In this document: piece by piece, positions 51,275 to 61,145 of the stretch
How positions within the stretch are numbered: position 1 is the stretch's first letter
Layout of the letters: each line of letters begins with the position of its first letter
NCBI RefSeq assembly: GCF_017573545.1
Contig: NZ_JAGEOK010000002.1
Coordinates: forward strand, 186,001 to 250,000
Direction of reading: 5' to 3'
Length of the DNA: 64,000 bases
Source of the DNA: Actinomadura nitritigenes
GTDB lineage: Bacteria; Actinomycetota; Actinomycetes; Streptosporangiales; Streptosporangiaceae
Translations under genes and position numbers: made by a program
Notes under the pieces: model-generated
Databases searched by the model: none
Told to the model about the DNA's origin: nothing
The model's input: only the letters and a program-made list of their open reading frames with translations

Positions 51275-52126
51275 TCAGGAAGCGTCGATCACGCCCCGGA
51301 TGACGGAGGCGTAGGCGGCCTCGCCGGACTGGTTCGGGTGCAGCGGCGCGGCGGGGTGCACCGGCACGTAGCCCTCCAGCCAGCGCTGCGACGCCGACTG
51401 GCACGAGTCGTGCCCGGCGCTCGGCGTGACGAGGTCGATGTAGGTGTCGCCGTGCGCCTCGGCCTGCCGCTTGATGACCGCGTTCAAGGCGTTGACGGAG
51501 CCCTGCAGGAAGTCGGCGTCGGTGGGCAGCACGGGCTGCAGCGGCCAGCAGCCGTTCGGCTTGATGTAGAGGCCGTAGCCGGTGACGACGATCCGGGCGT
51601 TCGGGGACCGCTGCCGGATGCCGTCGAGCACCGCCGACAGCTTCGGCTCGAACTCCGCCGTGCGCTGCTCGACCTGCGCCTCGTACGTCCCCTTGCAGGG
51701 CGTCGCCGTCGGGTCGAGGGTGGCGCAGTTCTGCGCGATGCCGACGAGGCCGACGTCGTTGCCGCCGATCGTCAGCGTGACCAGCGCCGTGTCCGCGGTC
51801 AGCGCGTCGAACTGCGGCGGGACGGTCCCGGTGTCGACGCCCGCGACGCTGGTGTCCTGCGACTGCGTCATGTGCTTGGTGGACGCGCCGCTGCACGTCA
51901 CGTCCGCCAGGTTCAGGCCCATCGCGGAGGCCAGGTCGTGCGCGTAGTTGCGGGTGGACCGGCCGCAGCCGACGTTGCCGGTGATATCCGGGATGAGCGG
52001 GCCGGACGCCATCGAGTCGCCCAGCGCGACGTACCGCCCCGCCGCCGCGTGCGCGGGCCCCGCGACCGCCAGGGCCGCGGCCGCCGCCACGATCGAGCCG
52101 ACGACTCCACCGAACAGACGCTTCAT
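51275..52126 (-). CDS. Secreted SGNH-fold lipase
   Basis: A 283-residue exported GDSL/SGNH hydrolase: signal peptide (VVGSIVAAAAALAVAGPAHA), block I ALGDSMASG (Ser nucleophile), block III TIGGNDVG, and block V APLHPNQSGE (Asp-x-x-His equivalent replaced by PLHP with His retained). Six cysteines suggest disulfides as in Streptomyces lipases. Likely esterase or phospholipase outside the cell. Confidence 0.87.
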   Translation of the reverse strand: MKRLFGGVVGSIVAAAAALAVAGPAHAAAGRYVALGDSMASGPLIPDITGNVGCGRSTRNYAHDLASAMGLNLADVTCSGASTKHMTQSQDTSVAGVDTGTVPPQFDALTADTALVTLTIGGNDVGLVGIAQNCATLDPTATPCKGTYEAQVEQRTAEFEPKLSAVLDGIRQRSPNARIVVTGYGLYIKPNGCWPLQPVLPTDADFLQGSVNALNAVIKRQAEAHGDTYIDLVTPSAGHDSCQSASQRWLEGYVPVHPAAPLHPNQSGEAAYASVIRGVIDAS

Positions 52127-52272
52127 ACAGCCTCCTTCGCGTATTCCCCGAGCCGGGGAGAGAAAAAGAAACTTCTGCCAAAGTGGACAGGAAGCTATAA
52201 ATCAGCGCAGAGAAAATGGCCGGTCCTACCGAACCAACGGTTGCTCACTATCCGATTTGATATCTTGTGAGC

Positions 52273-53478
52273 ATGGCTATGGCTGTGCCGGTAAAGCGGG
52301 CTTTCAAGTACCGCTTCTATCCGACCGACGCGCAGGCAGCCGAGTTGTCGCGAACGTTCGGATGCGTGCGCAAGGTCTACAACCTCGCCCTTACCGCCCG
52401 CACCCAGGCGTGGGTGCTGCGACAGGAACGGACCAACTACAACGCCACCTCGGCGATGCTCACGGCGTGGAAGAAGACCGAGGAATTCACCTACCTCAAC
52501 GAGGTGTCCTCGGTACCGCTCCAGCAGGCGCTGCGCCATCTGCAGGCGGCGTTCACCGGCTTTTTCGCCAAACGGGCGAAGTATCCGCGGTTCAAGAGCA
52601 GGAAGAAGTCTCGCAAGTCCGCCGAATACACCACCTCGGCGTTCCGCTTCCGGGACGGTCAGTTGACTCTGGCGAAGATGGCCGAACCGCTGGCGATCGT
52701 ATGGTCGCGTCCCCTGCCCGAGGGAGCGCAGCCGTCCACGGTCACCGTCTCCCAAGACAGCGCCGGACGCTGGTTCGTCTCGCTGCAGTGCGAGGACCCC
52801 ACCGTCCGGCCCCTGCCACCAACGGACGCGGCGGTCGGCGTGGACGCGGGCCTGGACCACCTGCTGACCCTGTCCACCGGCGAGAAGATCGCCAACCCCC
52901 GGCACGAGCGGCGCGACCGGGAACGGCTGGCAAAGGCCCAGCGGAGCCTTTGCCGCAAGGCCAAAGGCTCGGTGAACCACGGTAAGGCCCGCCGCCGCGT
53001 CGCCCGCGTCCACGCCCGCATCACCGACCGCCGCCGCGACACCCTGCACAAGATCACAACTCGGCTCGTTCGTGACAACCAAACGATCGTGATCGAGGAC
53101 CTGTCGGTGCGGAACCTGCTCAAGAACCACACGATGGCCCGCGCCATCTCCGACGCGGCCTGGAGCGAGTTCCGGAGCATGCTGGAATACAAGGCCGACT
53201 GGTACGGCCGCGAGATGGTCGCGGTGGACCGCTGGTTCCCCTCTTCCAAACTCTGCTCGACCTGCGGCACCCTCCGGGAGAAGATGCCGCTCAACGTCCG
53301 CGAGTGGACGTGCGACGGCTGCGCCACGGCCCATGACCGGGACGTGAACGCGGCACGCAACCTTCTGGCCGCCGGGCTGGCGGTGTCGGTCTGTGGAGCC
53401 GGTGTAAGACCTCAACGGGAGTCCTCCCGAACGGGGCGGTCGGCAGCGAAGCAGAAACCCTCACAGCGCGAGCCGTGA
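52273..53478 (+). CDS. tnpB: TnpB, RNA-guided nuclease of IS200/IS605 family
   Basis: A 401-residue TnpB: N-terminal wedge region (FKYRFYPTDAQAAELSRTFG), RuvC Asp in VGVDAGLDHLL, Glu in VIEDLSVRNLL, zinc ribbon CSTC...CDGC and final Asp in AHDRDVNAARN. All three catalytic acids are present, so it may be active. It is less G+C-biased than its neighbours. The last 30 residues probably overlap the guide-RNA scaffold. No TnpA transposase is encoded nearby. Confidence 0.9.
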   Translation: MAMAVPVKRAFKYRFYPTDAQAAELSRTFGCVRKVYNLALTARTQAWVLRQERTNYNATSAMLTAWKKTEEFTYLNEVSSVPLQQALRHLQAAFTGFFAKRAKYPRFKSRKKSRKSAEYTTSAFRFRDGQLTLAKMAEPLAIVWSRPLPEGAQPSTVTVSQDSAGRWFVSLQCEDPTVRPLPPTDAAVGVDAGLDHLLTLSTGEKIANPRHERRDRERLAKAQRSLCRKAKGSVNHGKARRRVARVHARITDRRRDTLHKITTRLVRDNQTIVIEDLSVRNLLKNHTMARAISDAAWSEFRSMLEYKADWYGREMVAVDRWFPSSKLCSTCGTLREKMPLNVREWTCDGCATAHDRDVNAARNLLAAGLAVSVCGAGVRPQRESSRTGRSAAKQKPSQREP

Positions 53479-53516
53479 GAATCCTCTTCTTGGAAGAGGA
53501 GGAGAGGCCAACACTT
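53380..53516 (+). ncRNA. Candidate omega-RNA (reRNA) of the TnpB element
   Basis: By analogy with IS605 elements, the 3' end of tnpB through the right-end hairpin (53483-53499) should be the scaffold RNA, with the guide read from sequence just beyond about 53517. Only the hairpin and position are seen; transcription is inferred. Confidence 0.4.
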
Positions 53517-53641
53517 CGCTCCCTGGCCGCCATGGACGATGTCGCCGTGATCGTCCAGACTTTTGACACACCGTTCAATTGGTGCGGGCGCAGAGTTTCC
53601 CGGGAGCCGTTGTGCCGGAGGACAACAAGGGGTCGCTGAGC

Positions 53642-54898
53642 ATGGCCGGGCCGCCTTCGGGCCTGGACGGGCCGCCTTCGGGCACGGCCGCGGAGGCACT
53701 GCGCATGGGCGGGCGGCCGCTGGCCGCCCATCTGCGGGCGCGCGCGCCGGAGCTGACCCGCCGCGTCCTGGAACGGCTGCTGGCCGAGCTGCCCGTCTAC
53801 GCCGAACTGCCGAACGAGGAGATCGCCGGGGACGTCGCCGGGATCGTCCAGCACAGCCTCCGCCAGTTCGCGGACGTGCTGGAGCGCCGCCGCCCCGCCG
53901 GGGCCGGCGAGTTCGGGCGGCAGCGCGACTCGGCCGCGCTGCGCGCCGAGGAGGGCGTCCCGCTGGAGGCGATCCTCACCGCCTACCGGATCGGCGCGGC
54001 GATGGCCTGGGACGAGCTGGCCGCCGGCGCCCGGCCGGCCGACCTTCCCGACCTGCAGGAGGCGCTCGGCTACTTCGTCGACTTCCAGGCGCGGCTGACC
54101 ACCGCCGTCAGCGGCTCCTACCTGGAGGTCCGGCAGGTCCTCGACAGCCAGGAGCAGGGCGGGCGGCACGCCCTGATGACCGCACTGCTCGCCGGGGAGC
54201 CGCTCGACCTGATCGTCCGCCGGACCGGCCTGCGCCCCGCCGCCCGGTACGCGGTCCTGACGCTCGCGTTCACCCGGACGCCCGACGAGCGCGGCACCGG
54301 CCAGCGCGCCCGGGTCGCCGCCCGCCGCAAGATCCGCCGCGTCCGGACGGTGCTGGACCGGTTCGCCGGCGAGCCCGCCCTCACCGCGCTCGACGCGTCC
54401 GGCGGCACGGCGCTGCTGCCGTTCGCCGCGCCGCCGGCCTGGGACCTGGTGCAGGACCTCGTCGCGCGGGCCGGGAAGGCCGCCGACACCCGCGTCACCG
54501 CGGCGGCGGAGATCACCGGGCCGTCCGGCATCCCCGCCGCCGTCACCCAGACCGCCGAGATCATCGACCTCGTCCGCGGGACGGGCCGCCCGCCCGGCCT
54601 GTACCGGCTCGCCGACGTCCTGCTCGACTACCAGCTCAGCCGGCCGAGCGGCGCGCTCGCCCTGCTCGCCGGGCTGCTGGAGCCGCTCGACCGCAAGCCC
54701 GAACTGCTGCACACGCTGCGCCGCTACCTGGCGGACGACCTGGACCGGCGCGCCACCGCGGCGGCCCTGCACGTCCATCCGAACACGGTCGCCTACCGCG
54801 TCCGCCGGATCTGCGAGCTGACCGGGCTCGACCCGGCCCGCCCGACCGACCTGCAGCTCCTCAACGCGGCGCTGGTGGCGCGCCGGTCACTCGGCTAG
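53642..54898 (+). CDS. PucR-family transcriptional regulator
   Basis: About 418 residues: N-terminal helical GGDEF-like/RsbR-type sensor region (LAAHLRARAPELTRRVLERL) and C-terminal PucR helix-turn-helix (LHTLRRYLADDLDRRATAAA, LHVHPNTVAYRVRRICELTG). ATG 53642 is chosen; GTG 53612 is possible. The first residues hold a duplicated heptad GPPSG. Convergent with a Tat flavoprotein gene, sharing a CTAG stop. Confidence 0.83.
   Translation: MAGPPSGLDGPPSGTAAEALRMGGRPLAAHLRARAPELTRRVLERLLAELPVYAELPNEEIAGDVAGIVQHSLRQFADVLERRRPAGAGEFGRQRDSAALRAEEGVPLEAILTAYRIGAAMAWDELAAGARPADLPDLQEALGYFVDFQARLTTAVSGSYLEVRQVLDSQEQGGRHALMTALLAGEPLDLIVRRTGLRPAARYAVLTLAFTRTPDERGTGQRARVAARRKIRRVRTVLDRFAGEPALTALDASGGTALLPFAAPPAWDLVQDLVARAGKAADTRVTAAAEITGPSGIPAAVTQTAEIIDLVRGTGRPPGLYRLADVLLDYQLSRPSGALALLAGLLEPLDRKPELLHTLRRYLADDLDRRATAAALHVHPNTVAYRVRRICELTGLDPARPTDLQLLNAALVARRSLG
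53648..53683 (+). repeat. Short in-frame tandem repeat
   Basis: GGGCCGCCTTCGGGC occurs at 53648-53662 and 53669-53683, 21 bp apart, encoding two GPPSG heptads at the N-terminus of the PucR protein. Confidence 0.7.
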
Positions 54899-56664
54899 GG
54901 CCAGCGCGGGTCGAGGACGTCGAACTCGTGCGGCAGGCCGAGCGCGTAGCGGACCTTGTCGTTCGCCTTGAACAGCGTCCACAGCGGCGACTCGTACAGC
55001 TCGTGCACCGAGCAGCGCGACGCGTTCGACCCGGCCGCGTCCAGCAGCGCGTTCACCGCCTGCCGCCCGCCCTGGTTGGCGCCCTCCATCGTCGTCACGT
55101 TGATCGGCGTCTTCACCCAGTCGCCGGCGAGGAACAGGTTCGGGATCTTCGTCTTGGCGTCCGGCCGCAGCTTCCACGAGCCGGGCTGCTGGATGAACAG
55201 CGGCGTGTCGTTGGTGACGCCGCTGCCGCTGCGGACGATCGCCGGGTCCAGGAACCACGAGTGCAGCATGTCGTCGGTGAGGACGGTCCCGGTGTCGTTG
55301 AGGTGCGCCTTGATCTCCGCCCACGTCTCCGCGGCGATCTCCGCGGGCGTGCACTCGCTCGCCTTCTTCTTGTTGAACGTGCCGGGCGTGAACCAGTCGG
55401 AGATGATCGACGACAGGCAGTCCTGCACGGTGCCGTCCCCGTAGGTGGAGAAGTCCCGCTTCCAGAACTGCTCCTGGCTGATGGACGTGACCGCCCACGC
55501 GGAGTCGCCGTAGTTGACGTGGCCGGGCGCCAGCGGCAGTTTCTTCTTGAGGAAGAACTGCAGGCCGGTCATCCAGTCCGTGCGCAGGCCCTTGATCCCG
55601 CCGAGCGCCGGATCGGCCTTGAGGATGTCGTCGCTCAGCAGGTTCACGGCCCGCTCGCACGGCATCGAGACGATGTACCAGTCGGCCGTGACCGTGCTGG
55701 AGCTCCCGTTCGCGGTCACCCCGGCGCCGGTGATGGCGCCGCCGGAGATCTGCAGCGAATCCACGTTGTAGCCGACGTGGAAGGTGACGCCGAGGCTCTT
55801 CAGGTGCGCGATCCAGGGGTCGAGCCACATCTCGGACGTCGACCCGTCCAGCACCCGGTCGACCGTCCCGCCGGGCTCGTTGCCGAGGTCGAGGATGCTC
55901 CACACCGTCGCCTCGCCGACCTTGGCGATCGAGTGGGTGCTGGCGTCCTTGGACTTGGTCGCGGCCAGGTTGCGGATCGTCCCGTCGGCGATGAACTTGT
56001 TGTACTCGTCGGAGAACCGGTCGGCGCGGATGTAGTCCGACCACGTGATGTTCTCCCACTGCCCGAGCTTGCGCGCGTCGCAGCTGGTGACGTAGACGAG
56101 CAGTTTCTGCGCCGCGAACGCCGCCTCGGTGAGCGACAGTTTCGCGACCGTCTGCAGCCCGGACTGGATCGTCGCCAGGAAGCTGGCCTTGTCGTAGATG
56201 CTGGAGTCCGGCGGCAGCGGGAACGGGAACGGGATGGTCAGGTCGGGCCGCCCCTGCCGCGACATCATGTACGCGTCGGCGCGGACGAGGTTGTCCCAGC
56301 ATCCGTTCTGGTTGCCCGGGAACGGCGTCCGGCGCATGTTGTCGGTCAGGTTGAAGTAGAAGCCGGGGAAGAACCGGAATCCGTGCTCGCCCGGCAGGTC
56401 GAGGCGCCCGCCCGTCCCGGTGCCGGGCGGGAAGATGCTGCGCGCCTTCCCGCCGAGGGCCGTGCGCTCGTAGACGTCGACCTGGAAGCCCCGGTCGGCC
56501 AGTTCGTGGGCCGCGCTCAGCCCGGCGACGCCGCCGCCGAGCACCGCGACCCGCTTCCCGCCCGCGGCCCGCGCGGGCGCGGACCCCATCGCCAGCGCTC
56601 CGGCCGTGGCCGCGCCCATCAGCCCGGCGTCGCGCAGGAACCGCCTGCGCGTGGTCTCACCCAT
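54895..56664 (-). CDS. Tat-exported FAD-dependent amine oxidase/phytoene-desaturase-like protein
   Basis: A 589-residue flavoprotein with twin-arginine signal (TRRRFLRDAGLMGAATAG, then ARAAGG), FAD loop VAVLGGGVAGLSAAHELADR and C-terminal FLAGDWVKTPINVTTMEGAN, the pattern of hydroxysqualene dehydroxylase/phytoene desaturase-like oxidases. Export of a desaturase-like enzyme is uncommon. Substrate may be a hydrophobic isoprenoid or amine. The stop shares CTAG (54895-54898) with the convergent PucR gene. Confidence 0.8.
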   Translation of the reverse strand: MGETTRRRFLRDAGLMGAATAGALAMGSAPARAAGGKRVAVLGGGVAGLSAAHELADRGFQVDVYERTALGGKARSIFPPGTGTGGRLDLPGEHGFRFFPGFYFNLTDNMRRTPFPGNQNGCWDNLVRADAYMMSRQGRPDLTIPFPFPLPPDSSIYDKASFLATIQSGLQTVAKLSLTEAAFAAQKLLVYVTSCDARKLGQWENITWSDYIRADRFSDEYNKFIADGTIRNLAATKSKDASTHSIAKVGEATVWSILDLGNEPGGTVDRVLDGSTSEMWLDPWIAHLKSLGVTFHVGYNVDSLQISGGAITGAGVTANGSSSTVTADWYIVSMPCERAVNLLSDDILKADPALGGIKGLRTDWMTGLQFFLKKKLPLAPGHVNYGDSAWAVTSISQEQFWKRDFSTYGDGTVQDCLSSIISDWFTPGTFNKKKASECTPAEIAAETWAEIKAHLNDTGTVLTDDMLHSWFLDPAIVRSGSGVTNDTPLFIQQPGSWKLRPDAKTKIPNLFLAGDWVKTPINVTTMEGANQGGRQAVNALLDAAGSNASRCSVHELYESPLWTLFKANDKVRYALGLPHEFDVLDPRWP

Positions 56665-56854
56665 GGTGACCTCCTCTGGCGCTCCGGATCTTCCGGAGCC
56701 CGCAGGGCGCCCGCGCGCCCCCCGACCGGGCGCTTCATAAGTGTTGAGTTACTTGTAACACGCTATTAACGTGTCGCCAATAGGAACTGGAAGTCCGTCA
56801 ACACCGGCACGCTCCGCCGCTGCGCGCGGCCGCGTCCGGCGAGGGGCGGAGCGG

Positions 56855-56860
56855 TAGGTT
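56855..56860 (+). promoter_or_regulatory. Leaderless -10 element of the gene at 56867
   Basis: TAGGTT, 6 nt before the GTG start. Confidence 0.6.
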
Positions 56861-56866
56861 GCCGGG

Positions 56867-57928
56867 GTGTTCGGAATCTTCAGGCGGCGCCGCGGGGCCG
56901 AGCTCGCCGCGGTCGAGGCGGACATCACCGCACTCGGGGAGGCGCTGGCGGGACATGCGCTGGAGCCCGCCGAGCATGCCGGCGACGCGGACCTGCTGGC
57001 CGACTACGAGCGCGCCCTCGACGCGTACGAGCAGGCGAAACGCGCCTTCGCGGGAGACAGGGACCTCCTCGACGCCGAGGACGCCGTCCGGGCGCTGGAC
57101 GCGGGGCGCCACGCGCTGGCCTGCGTGGACGCCCGGCTTGCGGGCCTACCGGTACCGGACCACCGTCCGCTGTGCTTCTTCGACGCGCGGCACGGGCCGT
57201 CGGTGCGGCGGGCGGTATGGGCTCCGCCGGAGGGGACGGCCCGCCCGGTGCCGGTGTGCGCGGCGGACGCGGTGCGGCTGGAGGAGGGCCTCCCGCCGAT
57301 CGAGACGGGGCGCGTCGCCGGGTCCGGGAGCCGGAAGCGGGAGCGGGCCCGGCCCGGCGAGCCGGCCGGCGCGGCTCCGTTCGACGCGCCTCCCGCCGGG
57401 ACCGCGCAAGGGAGCGTGGCCCGCAGGAAGGGCAACGCCCGCGTCGAGCTCTCGATCGCCCCCCGGGAGGCGGCCGTTCTGGTGGTCCGCTTCTCCGGAC
57501 CCACGGCGGCGTCCGTCGACATCCGGCACCGGGGCAACCCGAGGTCGCTGTGGTCCGGGACGGGCGAGCCGACCCGGCGGGTGGTCTTCCCGCTCGCCGC
57601 GGGCCGGAAGCGGCTGCTGCCGGTGCAGATCACGTCCGACGTGCCCTGGGAGGCGTGGCTGGTCGCACTGGAGGACGTGCCGCCGTTGCGGGACGGGACG
57701 TCCGGACAGGGCATGTACCTGTTCCGGCATGACGGCGGGCCGGTCCCGATACGGGTCCGGCAGAAGGGGCGGGGGTCGTTCGCGCTGCTGCGGTTCTCGT
57801 GGTCGTGCGACCTCGCGGGGTCGGTGGTCGCCGGGTCGGGCTCGTTCACCAAGGCGGCGGAGCTACCGGGACCCGGGCTGTTCCTCGTGCGCGCGAGCGC
57901 CGAGTGGACCATCGACGGCGTGCGCTGA
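56867..57928 (+). CDS. Hypothetical protein with coiled-coil N-terminus
   Basis: A 353-residue protein I cannot assign. N-terminal helical segment (AVEADITALGEALAGHALEP, DYERALDAYEQAKRAFAGDR), then LCFFDARHGPSVRRAVWAPP with VPVCAADAVRLEEGLPPIE, a conserved pattern in actinomycete hypothetical proteins. A basic linker follows, then two related beta-domains (VELSIAPREAAVLVVRFSGP; VPIRVRQKGRGSFALLRFSW) that look like a duplicated fold. No signal peptide. Leaderless GTG start. Confidence 0.7.
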   Translation: MFGIFRRRRGAELAAVEADITALGEALAGHALEPAEHAGDADLLADYERALDAYEQAKRAFAGDRDLLDAEDAVRALDAGRHALACVDARLAGLPVPDHRPLCFFDARHGPSVRRAVWAPPEGTARPVPVCAADAVRLEEGLPPIETGRVAGSGSRKRERARPGEPAGAAPFDAPPAGTAQGSVARRKGNARVELSIAPREAAVLVVRFSGPTAASVDIRHRGNPRSLWSGTGEPTRRVVFPLAAGRKRLLPVQITSDVPWEAWLVALEDVPPLRDGTSGQGMYLFRHDGGPVPIRVRQKGRGSFALLRFSWSCDLAGSVVAGSGSFTKAAELPGPGLFLVRASAEWTIDGVR

Positions 57929-57933
57929 CCGGG

Positions 57934-57965
57934 CCGGCCGCACGGGCGCGGGCCCGTGCGGCCGG
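57934..57965. terminator. Bidirectional hairpin terminator
   Basis: CCGGCCGCACGGGC (57934-57947) and GCCCGTGCGGCCGG (57952-57965), perfect 14-bp stem with 4-nt loop between convergent genes. Confidence 0.87.
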
Positions 57966-57970
57966 GTGGG

Positions 57971-60001
<2,031 letters not shown>

Positions 60002-60128
60002 CGGGAATCACTCCTTTTCTGGCTCTCGCCGGTGGGGACGCGGAAATGTTCCGCGGCCCCGCGACGATAACCGCGGGCCCGGAATCGGCGCCAATTGTTT
60101 TTCCGGCGTTCTCCGGGCCCCGGAGCGA

Positions 60129-60953
60129 TCAGCCGGCGGGGTTGAGCAGCCCCGCGGAGACGACGGCGCGGCCGAAGGGGCGGGCCAGGTCGGCGAGGCG
60201 TTCGCAGCCGTCCTCGCCGAGGGCGGTGTAGGCGGGCAGCGCGAGCTCGTCGGTGCGGTCCTCGATCCGCTGCCGGAACGCCTTCCCCTCGGCCGAGAGC
60301 TCATCGCCGTCGAGGAGGCCGCGGGCGCGCAGCGCCTCCTCCGTCGCGGCCCATTCGTCGGCGGGCCACGCGCGGGTGGCCTTGAGGAACGGCGTCGGGA
60401 CGGTGCCGGTGGCGGCGTGCAGGACGAGCGCTTCGAGGGGCGCGACGCCCGCGTCCGTCAGTGCGGCCACGTGCCCGTCGCCGCGGAACTCGCGGAGCAG
60501 GGTCTGGGCGTGCCAGAGCCGGTCGATCGGCTCGTCCGGCCAGGGCAGGGCGGCGTGCGCGGCGAACAGGGGGCGGCCGTGCAGGTGGCCGCAGGCGGCC
60601 TCGGCGGCGCGGGTGGCGAGGCCGAGGATCTCGTCGAGGCCGTCGACGCGGTGGATGCCGGCGCGGCGCAGGGCGGCGCCGGCCGCGTCCAGCCGGGCGG
60701 CGAGCACCTGCTCCGGGGTCGCCTTCTCCCAGGCGGCGGGCAGGGCGGCGCGGACCAGCCGGGGGTGGAAGTTGTAGAAGGTCGCGATGACGACCTCGGC
60801 GGACGCGCGGCCGAGGGCGGCGGACCGGGAGGCGAAGTAGCCGGCGGCGCCGTCCAGGCCCAGCGCGGCGTAGCGCTCGGGTCCCTCCGGCACGAAGTAG
60901 ATCATGCCGTGCACCGGTTCCAGCCGGCGCCAAGCCTCGCGCGCTGCCCGCAT
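60129..60953 (-). CDS. SCO6745-family protein
   Basis: A 274-residue largely helical protein of the SCO6745 type (AWRRLEPVHGMIYFVPEGPE, VIATFYNFHPRLVRAALP, WPDEPIDRLWHAQTLLREFR). It appears to be a two-module winged-helix fold without an enzyme motif. GGAGGACGG precedes the ATG. Upstream is an A+T-rich element with AATTC repeats at 60979-60999, possibly an operator. Confidence 0.75.
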   Translation of the reverse strand: MRAAREAWRRLEPVHGMIYFVPEGPERYAALGLDGAAGYFASRSAALGRASAEVVIATFYNFHPRLVRAALPAAWEKATPEQVLAARLDAAGAALRRAGIHRVDGLDEILGLATRAAEAACGHLHGRPLFAAHAALPWPDEPIDRLWHAQTLLREFRGDGHVAALTDAGVAPLEALVLHAATGTVPTPFLKATRAWPADEWAATEEALRARGLLDGDELSAEGKAFRQRIEDRTDELALPAYTALGEDGCERLADLARPFGRAVVSAGLLNPAG

Positions 60954-61145
60954 CGTCCGTCCTCCGTACCGACCAGTAGGAATTCGAACGTAATTCTAGT
61001 TTCCGGCGCCCGTCAATCCCCCGCCTCCTCCGGCGCACCCCGCGACCAGGAAGATCGTTGACGAAAGTTCGCACCGGCAGCACCGGCGGTTCACCCTTCC
61101 CGCGCCATGATCATCAGGCTGTCACCGCACAGGAGGGTGGTACCG

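Larger units (their letters stand above)
52190..53516 (+). mobile_element. Solitary tnpB element (IS605/IS1341 type), approximate limits
   Basis: A tnpB gene with no tnpA beside it. The right end is placed after the hairpin CCTCTTC-TTG-GAAGAGG (53483-53499) and GGAGAGGCCAAC, which matches the usual right-end architecture of these elements. The left end is a guess near the A+T-rich 52185-52265, where ACCGAACCAACGGT forms a small stem. Confidence 0.65.

Noticed and set aside
60979..60999. CTAGAAT/AATTC element upstream of the SCO6745-type gene as a third fadD-hsd4A motif
   Set aside because: Spacing between half-sites differs by one base, so it does not align with the other two; kept only as a possible local operator.
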